Shown here piece after piece: positions 43,509-51,404 of a stretch of 64,000 bases of DNA. The notes beneath the pieces were generated by a model, which saw only the letters and a program-made list of their open reading frames with translations, had not been told where the DNA came from and searched no databases. The DNA is from JARYLZ01 sp964388275 (lineage in GTDB: Bacteria > Bacteroidota > Ignavibacteria > SZUA-365): positions 1 to 64,000 of the forward strand of contig CAYLZD010000020.1 of assembly GCA_964388275.1 (NCBI GenBank), written 5' to 3'. Each line of letters starts with the position of its first letter. Positions within the stretch are counted from its first letter, which is position 1. The position numbers were made by a program, and so were the translations under genes.

Positions 43509-44234
43509 CTATTCGCCCTTCCTCCCTATCACGCCGAAATATCCCATCCATCTTCGCCCGCCCTGCTTCAGATACACGTCGATTTCGTGTTTGTAATGTT
43601 TCACGAGAGCCTTATGCTGTTTGAAACCCTCGAATCCCGCGCCAGCGATTTTCCGCACGTCGCCGGTGAATTGAGTGTAGAACGGTTCCAAATGCTCTGT
43701 CGCGTCGTGAATCGACGTATCGGTGAATCCGGTTTCAGCCGTCAGTTCGAGCAATTCGCCGACGCTGAGCACCGAATACTCCCGGGATTCCCAGACGTCG
43801 CGCACGTAGGTCGGCGCAGCCGCTTCCAGCCAGACGGGTGTGGTGAGCAGCAGGGCGCCCCCGGGTTTCAACACACGGCGCGCCTCTCGCAGATGCTTGC
43901 GCTTGTTGTAGGAAGACAGCAGTCCGTCGGAAATCACCACGTCGATAGATTCCCGCGCGGGGTCCAGAGAAAGCGGCGACATGGATCGGAACGACACGCG
44001 GCCATTGAAATCCCCGGCCTGCGACTTGCAGAACAGCAGGGCTTCGGCGTCTTCATCTGCGGCCATGATTTTGCCGGGAAAAATCCCGGCCGTCGCGAAC
44101 ACGTTTTCTCCGTATCTGCTTCCAATGTACATGAGCAGGGAGTCCTGTGTTTTCAAACCGGCGGGCAATGCGGACAGCAGCCTGCGAATGAGTCCAGGTC
44201 CGCCGGGGGTGAGATTGAAAGGGTGCTTCTGCAT
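43509..44234 (-). CDS. SAM-dependent methyltransferase-like protein
   Basis: A 241-residue class I methyltransferase-like protein. LLMYIGSRYGENVFATAGIF and IMAADEDAEALLFC form a diverged nucleotide-binding region (motif I is weak), and ESIDVVISDGLLSSYNKRK, ARRVLKPGGALLLTTPVW and SVGELLELTAETGFTD are typical later motifs. It starts 22 bases after ftsX in the same direction and should be cotranscribed. Substrate unknown. Confidence 0.8.
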   Translation of the reverse strand: MQKHPFNLTPGGPGLIRRLLSALPAGLKTQDSLLMYIGSRYGENVFATAGIFPGKIMAADEDAEALLFCKSQAGDFNGRVSFRSMSPLSLDPARESIDVVISDGLLSSYNKRKHLREARRVLKPGGALLLTTPVWLEAAAPTYVRDVWESREYSVLSVGELLELTAETGFTDTSIHDATEHLEPFYTQFTGDVRKIAGAGFEGFKQHKALVKHYKHEIDVYLKQGGRRWMGYFGVIGRKGE

Positions 44235-44255
44235 CGAAGGTCCGCGGGAATGGTT

Positions 44256-45140
44256 TCAGCTCCGAGCCACAAGTGTCTCGCGGAGGAATCTGCTGATCGA
44301 TACCAGGCTTCCGATCAGTCCCAGCAGGCCGCCGATGAGCACCAGGAAAAAATAAAAGGCGAAGTCGATGTTGAATGAGAGCAATAGGTCTTCTGAAATT
44401 GGTTCGATGAAAAATCCGAAGGAAATGCCCAGCAGTATCGAGGCCAGCACACCGCCGACCGCGCCGTGAAAAACGCCTTCGAGCACGAAGGGCATCCGTA
44501 TGAACATGGAGGTGGCGCCGACCAGCTTCATCGTCCTGATGATACCCCGCTTCGCCTCTATCGTGAGACGTATGGTATTGGCTACGAGAATGACCGCCGA
44601 AAGCCCGAGCACTATGCCGATGAAGAGGGTCGCGTAGCTGAAAGTCCGGGCGCGGGTGTCGATCAGCGCGAGAAACTGCTTCCGGTAAACGACGTTGTCG
44701 ACGCCGCGTATCGCTTCCGCCTTCTTCGCGATGGCTGCTATGCTGTCGGCGTTGTCGTAGCCCTGGTGTATTCGGAGCCTGTATGAAGCCGGCAGGGGAT
44801 TCTCGTCCAGCAGGTCCCTGTAATCCTCGCCGAATTCCTGTTTGAAAATTCGGGCCGCGTCTTCCTTGGATACATAAGTGACCTCCTCGACGCCTCTGAC
44901 GGCCTTCAGTCCGGCCCCTATCTTCCGGTGTTGATCCGCGTTGAGGCCGTTTTTCAGAAACGCCTCGACTTCCACCCGCGCGCGGATTTCATCCACCATC
45001 TCGCTGAAATTCATTGTTATTATCGTGAACACGCCGAGCAACAGCAGCGAAATGCTCACCGTGAAAATCGTGATGAGCGTCGCAGCCCTGTTTCTTCTGA
45101 ATCCGGCGAGGCTCTCCTCAAGGGTGTATCGGAAGCTCAT
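44256..45140 (-). CDS. ftsX: Cell-division protein FtsX
   Basis: FtsX is the membrane half of the FtsEX transporter-like complex that activates peptidoglycan hydrolases at the septum. The 294-residue protein has an N-terminal cytosolic segment (SFRYTLEESLAGFRRNRAAT), TM1 (about 22-44), an extracellular domain rich in charged residues (VEVEAFLKNGLNADQHRKI, YVSKEDAARIFKQEFGEDY) and three further TM helices in the C-terminal half with EAKRGIIRTMKLVGAT. ftsE is not adjacent, contrary to the usual order. Confidence 0.9.
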   Translation of the reverse strand: MSFRYTLEESLAGFRRNRAATLITIFTVSISLLLLGVFTIITMNFSEMVDEIRARVEVEAFLKNGLNADQHRKIGAGLKAVRGVEEVTYVSKEDAARIFKQEFGEDYRDLLDENPLPASYRLRIHQGYDNADSIAAIAKKAEAIRGVDNVVYRKQFLALIDTRARTFSYATLFIGIVLGLSAVILVANTIRLTIEAKRGIIRTMKLVGATSMFIRMPFVLEGVFHGAVGGVLASILLGISFGFFIEPISEDLLLSFNIDFAFYFFLVLIGGLLGLIGSLVSISRFLRETLVARS

Positions 45141-45156
45141 GGGGCTTAATCTCGAC

Positions 45157-45187
45157 TAAACCTATGTCTTTTGCCATGCAAAGGCAA
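45157..45187 (-). promoter_or_regulatory. Promoter for ftsX
   Basis: On the reverse strand TTG (45187-45185), a 20-base spacer and TAGGTTTA (45164-45157), five of six defined positions. It is 16 bases upstream of the ftsX ATG and points away from mazG. Confidence 0.6.
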
Positions 45188-45220
45188 GCGTAATCGGGAT
45201 TTGACTGCTATATTGCCGCT

Positions 45221-45991
45221 ATGAATGATTACACTTTTGAAAGACTGCTCTTGATAATGAAACAATTGCGGAGCGAATGTCCCTGGGACAGGGCTCAGAC
45301 TCACGACTCCATCAAAGGGCACACCATTGAAGAGGCGTACGAGGTCGTGGAAGCCATCGACCACGGCAATTTCGAGGATCTGAAGTCGGAACTGGGCGAC
45401 CTTCTGCTGCATGTCGTTTTCCACGCGGAGATCGCCGAGGGGGACGGCCGCTTCTGCATTTCGGATGTTCTTGCCGGCATCATTGAAAAACTCATACGCA
45501 GGCATCCGCACATTTTCGGCGACGTGAAGGTCGACGGGGCGGACGACGTCAAGCGCAATTGGGAACAGATAAAGCTCGCTGAAGGACGGGATTCGATAAT
45601 CGACGGCGTGCCCGCCGTTCTGCCCGCTCTCCTGAAAGCGCATCGCGTCCAGGAAAAGGCTTCGAAAGTGGGTTTCGACTGGCCTGATCAGGAACAGGTG
45701 TGGGACAAGGTACGGGAAGAGATGGAGGAACTCCGCGAGGCGGTCGGCCGGGCTGAGCCGGACAGGGACGGGATCGAGGAGGAATTCGGCGACCTTCTCT
45801 TCGCTCTCGTGAATTACTCGCGATTCGTGCGCGTCAATCCGGAAGATGCGCTGCGAAAGGCCGTGGATAAATTCTCGCAGCGCTTCAGGCACATCGAGAG
45901 ACGGATGCGGGAAGAGGGCATGGACATGCGGAATTCCACGCTCGAGGAAATGGACCGTTACTGGGAGGAAGCCAAGAACCTGCGGCTCTGA
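45221..45991 (+). CDS. mazG: Nucleoside triphosphate pyrophosphohydrolase MazG
   Basis: MazG turns NTPs into NMPs and pyrophosphate, clearing aberrant nucleotides. The 256-residue protein has two MazG domains: CPWDRAQTHDSIKGHTIEEA then EEAYEVVEAIDHGNFEDLKS with ELGDLLLHVVFHAEI, and a second copy with EEEFGDLLFALVNYSR. NTP and metal-binding EExxE/D motifs are present in both. A TATATTGC sequence ends four bases before its ATG, but no TTG lies at -33. Confidence 0.95.
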   Translation: MNDYTFERLLLIMKQLRSECPWDRAQTHDSIKGHTIEEAYEVVEAIDHGNFEDLKSELGDLLLHVVFHAEIAEGDGRFCISDVLAGIIEKLIRRHPHIFGDVKVDGADDVKRNWEQIKLAEGRDSIIDGVPAVLPALLKAHRVQEKASKVGFDWPDQEQVWDKVREEMEELREAVGRAEPDRDGIEEEFGDLLFALVNYSRFVRVNPEDALRKAVDKFSQRFRHIERRMREEGMDMRNSTLEEMDRYWEEAKNLRL

Positions 45992-46036
45992 AGCGGCGCC
46001 AGGCGATGTCCTCTTTCAGCCGAAATCCGAAGCCGT

Positions 46037-47182
46037 TCAAACGCGCCGACCGGCGAGGGAGAGCGCCAGCTCCGCAACGCGCGAGGACGCTCCCGGCGTC
46101 CCAAGTTTATCCCGCACCGCCAGGAGGCGCGCGCGCATGCCTTCACGAGCCTCAGCGCTTGCGAAAAAAGGTGAAAGCGCCTCTGCCAGGGCCTCGGCGG
46201 TCAAGTCGCTCTGAACGAATTCCGGGGACACGGTTTCTCCCGCGAGTATGTTGACCATGCCGATGTTCCGGACCGTGATAAGTCGCTTTCCGATCTGGTA
46301 GTTCAGCCATCCGGTCCTGTACACTACCGCCATGGGCGTTCCGTAGCAGGCCGTTTCCACGGTGGCCGTGCCGGATGTCACCATGGCGGCATGCGCATGC
46401 TGCATGAGGCCGTGTGTCGCGTTGCGCAGTAGCGCAGCGTCTTCATGGCCGCGCAGATGAGGCAGGTAATGGCTGTCCGGAAGCCGCGCCGCGCCAATCG
46501 CCCTCGCGCAGCCGTGGCGCTGCGAGAGTATGCGCGACGCTTCGAGCATGACCGGGAGCATGCGTCTGACCTCCTGGGCGCGGGACCCTGGGAGCAGCGC
46601 GAGAATAGGACGCTCGGGAAGCCCTGTTGATGCCAGGAATGCGCCGCGGTCGATTTCGGGCAGGATTTCCATGAGCGGATGGCCGACGAAGGTCGATGGG
46701 ATGCCGAGTCTCCGGTACATCTCCTCCTCGAACGGGAAGGCGACCGCGATATGGTCGACAAGTTCCCTCATAGCGGCCGCCCGCTTTCCGCCCCATGCCC
46801 AAACCTGAGGGCTTATGTAATACAGCACCGGAATGCCCGCTGCTTTCGCCGTGCGGGCGAGCCGCATGTTGAAGCCTGGGTAATCGATGAGTATCAGGGC
46901 GTCGGGCCGCCTGCGCAGCAGTTCATCGCGGCAGCGTTTCAGCATCGCGCGCAGAAAAGTGAAGCGCCGCGCCACTTCGATGAAGCCCATCACGGATGTG
47001 TCCCTGACGTGGTACAGGCATTCGCAGTCCTCGCCTTCCATCAGATCTCCACCGATGCCGAAAATGCGGACTCCCGGCGCCCGGTTGCGCAGAGCGGCCG
47101 CAGCTCGCGCGCCGTACATGTCGCCCGAGCTCTCGCCCGCAACCATCATGAACGACGGTCCGCCGTTTATCTGAACAGCCAT
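46037..47182 (-). CDS. lpxB: Lipid-A-disaccharide synthase
   Basis: LpxB joins UDP-2,3-diacylglucosamine to lipid X at the inner membrane, so the cell makes lipid A. The protein of about 381 residues (E. coli is 382) has MMVAGESSGDMYGARAAAAL, MGFIEVARRF, LIDYPGFNMRLARTAKAAGI, VLYYISPQVWAWG, TFVGHPLME, LLPGSRAQEVRRMLPVML and SGTATVETACYGTPMAVVYR in order. The start is uncertain: ATG at 47182 overlaps the ICMT-like stop by 16 bases, and ATG at 47149 gives the tighter family start. Confidence 0.93.
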   Translation of the reverse strand: MAVQINGGPSFMMVAGESSGDMYGARAAAALRNRAPGVRIFGIGGDLMEGEDCECLYHVRDTSVMGFIEVARRFTFLRAMLKRCRDELLRRRPDALILIDYPGFNMRLARTAKAAGIPVLYYISPQVWAWGGKRAAAMRELVDHIAVAFPFEEEMYRRLGIPSTFVGHPLMEILPEIDRGAFLASTGLPERPILALLPGSRAQEVRRMLPVMLEASRILSQRHGCARAIGAARLPDSHYLPHLRGHEDAALLRNATHGLMQHAHAAMVTSGTATVETACYGTPMAVVYRTGWLNYQIGKRLITVRNIGMVNILAGETVSPEFVQSDLTAEALAEALSPFFASAEAREGMRARLLAVRDKLGTPGASSRVAELALSLAGRRV

Positions 47183-47739
47183 ATTGCGACAATCACGGCG
47201 ATGATCAGCGCGAAAGCTTGAAGCGTCCTGGCCTCCGATTGGCGGCCGGCCCGCCAATCGGGTTTGGTCTTCCGGGCGCCCGGCCATGGTGAAAGCCGGA
47301 ACATGAAGCGCGGAACCGCGGCGCAATAAGTCCGGTATTCGTCGCCGAAACGCTGTATCAGAAAGCGCTCCTCCTCGCGGACGATCAGCGAGTACTGTAT
47401 CGAGAAAAACACCAGGGCGGCCAGCGGCAGCCAGGGCATGAGAGCCATGGACATGACGCCCACTCCGAGATACATCATGATGTTTCCTAGATACAGGGGA
47501 TTGCGCGTGTGCGCGAAGGGGCCGGCGGTCACAAGACGGCTGGCGCCCACCTCGCCGGTGACTCGAGTTTCCGCTCCCACGTGCAGCACGCCCCAGGCCC
47601 TCAACGCTTCGCCTGCGAGGGCGAGGACGAAGCCGGACGCCAGGCTCGCGAGGGTGGGCCGCGCGAATATCAACATCACCGTCAGGAACGGAACAGGGGT
47701 GTAACCGCGGTATTTGAAGAACAAGGCGCTGGCGTTCAT
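47167..47739 (-). CDS. Isoprenylcysteine carboxyl methyltransferase (ICMT)-family membrane protein
   Basis: A 190-residue membrane protein with several hydrophobic segments. VTAGPFAHTRNPLYLGNIMM and REEERFLIQRFGDEYRTYCA then VPRFMFR are the ICMT/PEMT C-terminal SAM-binding signature. In bacteria such proteins methylate lipids or small molecules; ubiquinone-like prenyl substrates are one idea, but nothing here decides it. It overlaps lpxB and may be coupled to it. Confidence 0.88.
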   Translation of the reverse strand: MNASALFFKYRGYTPVPFLTVMLIFARPTLASLASGFVLALAGEALRAWGVLHVGAETRVTGEVGASRLVTAGPFAHTRNPLYLGNIMMYLGVGVMSMALMPWLPLAALVFFSIQYSLIVREEERFLIQRFGDEYRTYCAAVPRFMFRLSPWPGARKTKPDWRAGRQSEARTLQAFALIIAVIVAIWLFR

Positions 47740-47743
47740 TAGC

Positions 47744-47774
47744 GCAAACTAATATCGAAAGGGAGCAATGCCAA
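47744..47774 (-). promoter_or_regulatory. Promoter for the ICMT-lpxB pair, nearly leaderless
   Basis: On the reverse strand TTG (47774-47772), a 20-base spacer and TAGTTTGC (47751-47744), four of six defined positions. Four bases separate it from the ATG at 47739. Confidence 0.5.
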
Positions 47775-47870
47775 GAGATCCCGCATGATACCGGTGCGTC
47801 CGCTCGCGTTTCCATTCACGCTGAGGACCGGATTCGTAATTTCGGAGGATTGCTTATATTGCCTTGTTGA

Positions 47871-47906
47871 ATGTCGCTCAGCGCGAAGATCACGCACCGC
47901 ACATGA
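47871..47906 (+). CDS. Possible 11-codon upstream ORF of purC
   Basis: ATG at 47871 opens a frame of 11 codons (MSLSAKITHRT) whose TGA overlaps the purC ATG by three bases. A -7-like TATATTGC ends eight bases before its ATG. It could couple translation into purC, or be chance. Confidence 0.3.
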   Translation: MSLSAKITHRT

Positions 47907-48652
47907 TTTCCAATCCGGGCAGATTGCAAAAGAAAACCGACGACAGGCTTCGACGCGGACGCCTTCTTTTCGAGGGACACACGAAACGTGTGTTCGAGAC
48001 GAGCATTCCCGACAATGTCCTTCTCGAGTTCAAAGCGGAATTCTCCGGCCTCGATGAGAAACGAAGCGCCTCCGCTCCGCGCAAAGCGGCGCTTATGAAC
48101 GACATCGCCGCGCACATCTTTCAATATCTGCAGAGCTTCCGCATACCCTCTCACTTCATTCAGAAACACGACGAGACGCAGTTGCTGGTGGCGCGGCTCG
48201 ACATGATCCCTCTGGCAGTTGTCGTCAGAAACATCGCCGAGGGATCGCTCTGCGGGCGGTACGGAATCGAAGAGCGGCGGGAGCTGGAGTTTCCGGTTGT
48301 CGAACTCATTTACCGCAACAGTCAACTCGATTATCCTTTGGTAAACGAATCGCATCTGCTGGCGTTCGGCGTGTCGACGCCCGAGGAAATCCGGACCACG
48401 GTGCGCATCGCGACCAAGGCCAACGCCGTGCTGCGCTCTTTCATGGAGCGCCGCCGTCTGCGCCTCGTCGACATGTGGATGGAATTCGGGCGGAAAAACG
48501 GCGAGATACTGCTTGGCGATGCGATCATTCCCGACTCCATGCGCCTTCTCGACACCGAGACGGACGAACTGCACGACGGCGCGATATTCAGATTGGGCAT
48601 AGGCGATTATCAGAAAGCTTACCGGGATTTGCATCAACGACTGCTCTCCTGA
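47903..48652 (+). CDS. purC: Phosphoribosylaminoimidazole-succinocarboxamide synthase
   Basis: PurC joins CAIR to aspartate in purine synthesis. The 249-residue protein has GRLLFEGHTKRVFET, LEFKAEFSGL, PLAVVVRNIAEGSLCGRYGI (substrate and magnesium) and EILLGDAIIPDSMRLLD. An in-frame TTG at 47864 would add 13 residues; ATG at 47903 is the better start. It opens the operon that also holds purS and purQ with phospholipid genes between. Confidence 0.95.
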   Translation: MISNPGRLQKKTDDRLRRGRLLFEGHTKRVFETSIPDNVLLEFKAEFSGLDEKRSASAPRKAALMNDIAAHIFQYLQSFRIPSHFIQKHDETQLLVARLDMIPLAVVVRNIAEGSLCGRYGIEERRELEFPVVELIYRNSQLDYPLVNESHLLAFGVSTPEEIRTTVRIATKANAVLRSFMERRRLRLVDMWMEFGRKNGEILLGDAIIPDSMRLLDTETDELHDGAIFRLGIGDYQKAYRDLHQRLLS

Positions 48653-48662
48653 CGGAATTCAG

Positions 48663-49361
48663 ATGATACTTACGAAATACGGGCTCGACGTGGCAGTGCC
48701 GATCCTCGTCGTCTCCCTGGTGATGATAGCGGGAGCGTTTTTCATAACAAGCCTGCCGTTCAAGATCATATTTATTGCTCTTGGAGCCGCCATTTTCCTT
48801 TTCACCGCCAATTTTTTCCGCGATCCCGAGAGGCTGACCCCGCCGGATGAAAATGCGGTCGTTTCGCCCGCCGACGGCAAAGTCGTGTCGATCTCGGATG
48901 TGGAAGAGCCGGTTTTCATTGGCGGAAAGGCGAGGCAGGTGTGCATATTCATGTCACCGTTCGATGTGCACGTCAACCGTTTCCCGTCGACCGGCCGCGT
49001 GGGGTACTTCAGGCATATCGACGGCGCGTATACCGTGGCTTTCGCCGAGAAGTCCTCCGAGGTCAACGAGCGCACGCTGATTGGGCTGGAGACGGCGCAC
49101 GGTCGCCTGCTGTTCAAGCAGATAGCCGGCTTCGTTGCCCGCAGAATCGTGTGCAAGCTCAATGTGGGTGACAAAGCCGTCGCCGGCGAGCGTTTCGGCA
49201 TGATAAGGTTCGGATCGCGCGTGGATGTGCTCATGCCACCCGGCGTGGAAGTCGAAGTGTCGATTGGCCAGCGCGTCAAGGCGGGGGAAACCGTGATCGC
49301 GCATTTTTCGAAGCCGGGCGCCGCGAAGGCAATTACGGACAGCGAAGGATCGACTCGGTGA
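48663..49361 (+). CDS. psd: Phosphatidylserine decarboxylase proenzyme
   Basis: Psd makes phosphatidylethanolamine. The 232-residue protein has two N-terminal hydrophobic segments, FFRDPERLTPP, VVSPADGKVVSISD, IFMSPFDVHVNRFP and GRVGYFRHIDGAY. RFGSRVDVLMP carries the Gly-Ser self-cleavage site that makes the pyruvoyl group. This is the short archaetidylserine-decarboxylase-like form. pssA, the step before, starts within its stop codon (GTGA overlap). Confidence 0.95.
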   Translation: MILTKYGLDVAVPILVVSLVMIAGAFFITSLPFKIIFIALGAAIFLFTANFFRDPERLTPPDENAVVSPADGKVVSISDVEEPVFIGGKARQVCIFMSPFDVHVNRFPSTGRVGYFRHIDGAYTVAFAEKSSEVNERTLIGLETAHGRLLFKQIAGFVARRIVCKLNVGDKAVAGERFGMIRFGSRVDVLMPPGVEVEVSIGQRVKAGETVIAHFSKPGAAKAITDSEGSTR

Positions 49362-50149
49362 GAATCCGACTCAGCCGATCGATCATTCCGAACCTTTTCA
49401 CGGTTCTGAACATATACTTCGGCTTTTTGTGCATCGTGTACGCGTTTCATGGGCGTTACATGCTGGCGGGAATGTACGTGATATTGTCGGCGCTTTGCGA
49501 CACGCTCGACGGCATCATGGCGCGACTGACGCATTCGGCCAGCGAGTTCGGCGTGGAATTGGATTCGCTCGCAGATGTGGTCAGCTTCGGCGCCGCGCCG
49601 TCCGTTCTCGTTTACCAGCTTTTCCTCCGCGATCTCGGCCCCTTCGGCATGTTGCTGGCCGCCGCTCAGCTCATCTTCGGCGCCCTCAGATTAGCGCGTT
49701 TCAACGTGCAGCTGACGGGTCTTCACAAGGAGTATTTTACCGGAGTGCCCATACCCCTGTCGGCTCTGACGATCGTTTCCTTCATGTTCTTCTTCACCCC
49801 GGCAGCGATAGATCCCGCGTCCGCGTCCGATCCGACCCTGCGCCACGTGTTCATCGGAGTGATAATTTCCTGCGGACTTCTGATGGTCAGCACCTTGCGC
49901 TATCCGGTGCTCCCGAAGCCCGGTTTGCGAATGTTGCGTGAACATCCGATCCGCGCATTGATTTTTCTTGCCGCCGCCGCCGCTGCCGCGGTGTTTCAGG
50001 AGAAGGCGCTGTTTCCGATATTCGCCGCGATCGTGCTGTCGGGCATTGTGAGAGCCGCGGTGGTGCGCATCGGCGGCGGCGCCCGTCGCAGACACTCCCA
50101 GAAGGAGAGCGAGGCGGGCAGCCCTGTACCTCTTGACACCAATCCTTGA
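49358..50149 (+). CDS. pssA: CDP-diacylglycerol-serine O-phosphatidyltransferase
   Basis: PssA makes phosphatidylserine from CDP-diacylglycerol and serine. The 263-residue membrane protein begins with GTG at 49358. The CDP-alcohol phosphotransferase motif DGIMARLTHSASEFGVELD then SLADVVSFG fits DG-x2-AR-x8-G-x3-D-x3-D. Six or more membrane helices follow, ending in a basic tail. Coupled to psd, so the two steps to phosphatidylethanolamine are made together. Confidence 0.94.
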   Translation: MRIRLSRSIIPNLFTVLNIYFGFLCIVYAFHGRYMLAGMYVILSALCDTLDGIMARLTHSASEFGVELDSLADVVSFGAAPSVLVYQLFLRDLGPFGMLLAAAQLIFGALRLARFNVQLTGLHKEYFTGVPIPLSALTIVSFMFFFTPAAIDPASASDPTLRHVFIGVIISCGLLMVSTLRYPVLPKPGLRMLREHPIRALIFLAAAAAAAVFQEKALFPIFAAIVLSGIVRAAVVRIGGGARRRHSQKESEAGSPVPLDTNP

Positions 50150-50157
50150 GGATTCAT

Positions 50158-50415
50158 ATGCTCTTTCAAGCTTCCGTCACAGTCACGCGCCGGCCAACGA
50201 TACTCGATCCGGAAGGCAAGGCCATCGAACACGCGCTGCATGAGCTCGGATTGAATTCATTGTCGCAGGTCCGTGTCGGCAAGCGAATCGACACACGGGT
50301 GGAAGCGGCTGACGAGGCGGAAGCGCGCGCCGCGCTCGTAGAATCGTGCAGAAAACTGTTGGCAAATCCGGTGATGGACGACTTCGTCATCGAGTTGACG
50401 CCCGTGGAGGCCTGA
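50158..50415 (+). CDS. purS: Phosphoribosylformylglycinamidine synthase subunit PurS
   Basis: A small subunit of 85 residues of the three-part FGAM synthase (PurS, PurQ, PurL). SVTVTRRPTILDPEGKAIEH, ALHELGLNSLSQVRVGKRID and LVESCRKLLANPVMDDFVIE are typical. An in-frame TTG at 50146 precedes it; ATG at 50158 is preferred. purQ begins one base after its stop. purL is not in the window. Confidence 0.93.
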   Translation: MLFQASVTVTRRPTILDPEGKAIEHALHELGLNSLSQVRVGKRIDTRVEAADEAEARAALVESCRKLLANPVMDDFVIELTPVEA

Positions 50416-50416
50416 C

Positions 50417-51145
50417 ATGCGACCTGTCCGTTTCGGAGTCGTCGTATTCCCCGGTTCCAACTGCGATCACGACGCCTATCACGCCGCGAAGCACGCGCTG
50501 GGCCAGGACGCGGAATTCCTCTGGCACAGGGATGTATCGCTTCGAGAAAGCGATGTCGTGATTTTGCCGGGCGGATTCTCATACGGCGACTATCTCCGCT
50601 GCGGTTCGATAGCGCGCTTCTCGCCCATAATGAAAGAAGTCATACGATTCGCAGAAGACGGCGGCTACGTCCTGGGCATCTGCAACGGTTTTCAGATTCT
50701 GTGCGAGTCGGGTTTGCTGCCCGGCGCGCTCCTGAGAAACGCGTCGCTGCGTTTCGTCTGCCGCCGAGTGCATCTCCGCGCGGAAAATCCCCGAACGGCC
50801 TTCACACGCGCGCTGTCTCCCGGCCGTGTCCTCTCGATTCCCATTGCGCATGGAGAGGGAAATTACTATACTGACACCGATACACTGGCCGAATTGAACA
50901 CCCGCGGCCAGGTGCTTTTCCGTTATTGCGACGCGGAGGGCCGAGTCACCGGCGAGGCGAATCCGAACGGCTCCTGCGAGAATATAGCAGGGATAATGAA
51001 CCGGCGGGGCAATGTCGTGGGCATGATGCCGCATCCGGAACGAAGCATGGAAACCATTTTGGGTTCGGTGGATGGAAAAGGAATATTTCAGTCAATGATC
51101 GACACGATCACAGGCGTCATTCAGAACGCCAAAGGCAAGGAGTGA
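50417..51145 (+). CDS. purQ: Phosphoribosylformylglycinamidine synthase subunit PurQ
   Basis: The glutaminase subunit supplying ammonia to PurL. In the 242 residues, FGVVVFPGSNCDHDAYHA, VVILPGGFSYGDYLRCGSIA, GYVLGICNGFQILCESGLLP (nucleophile Cys) and GMMPHPERSMETILGS (His-Glu pair) are the class I amidotransferase blocks. tatA follows after four bases. Confidence 0.96.
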   Translation: MRPVRFGVVVFPGSNCDHDAYHAAKHALGQDAEFLWHRDVSLRESDVVILPGGFSYGDYLRCGSIARFSPIMKEVIRFAEDGGYVLGICNGFQILCESGLLPGALLRNASLRFVCRRVHLRAENPRTAFTRALSPGRVLSIPIAHGEGNYYTDTDTLAELNTRGQVLFRYCDAEGRVTGEANPNGSCENIAGIMNRRGNVVGMMPHPERSMETILGSVDGKGIFQSMIDTITGVIQNAKGKE

Positions 51146-51149
51146 CATC

Positions 51150-51344
51150 ATGTTCGGAAATATAGGCACAGGCGAAATAATTCTCCTCCTGGTCATCGTT
51201 CTGGTGTTCTTCGGCGCCAGGAAAATTCCGGAACTGGCGCAGGGTCTCGGGAAAGGGCTCAGGGAATTTCGCAAAGCGACGAAGGATATCCAGGATGACA
51301 TCTCGCTGGAAGACAGAAAAATCGAAGAGAAGAAACAGAACTGA
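51150..51344 (+). CDS. tatA: Sec-independent translocase protein TatA
   Basis: A 64-residue protein: N-terminal hydrophobic helix (GEIILLLVIVLVFFGARKIP) then an amphipathic helix (ELAQGLGKGLREFRKATKDI) and a charged tail, the TatA plan. It forms the pore of the twin-arginine pathway for folded proteins. AAGGAG lies upstream. No tatB or tatC is in the window, so this may be the sole or an extra TatA/E copy. Confidence 0.94.
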   Translation: MFGNIGTGEIILLLVIVLVFFGARKIPELAQGLGKGLREFRKATKDIQDDISLEDRKIEEKKQN

Positions 51345-51404
51345 GAAATTCCCGTTCCGGCCGGGATTCCGGATAATCGCGCCTGAAGCGGGATTCAAAC
51401 GCTG

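Noticed and set aside
46037..47815. Long form of lpxB starting at 47815
   Set aside because: The extra 211 codons overlap the ICMT-like gene in another frame and match nothing; LpxB homology begins at 47182 or 47149.
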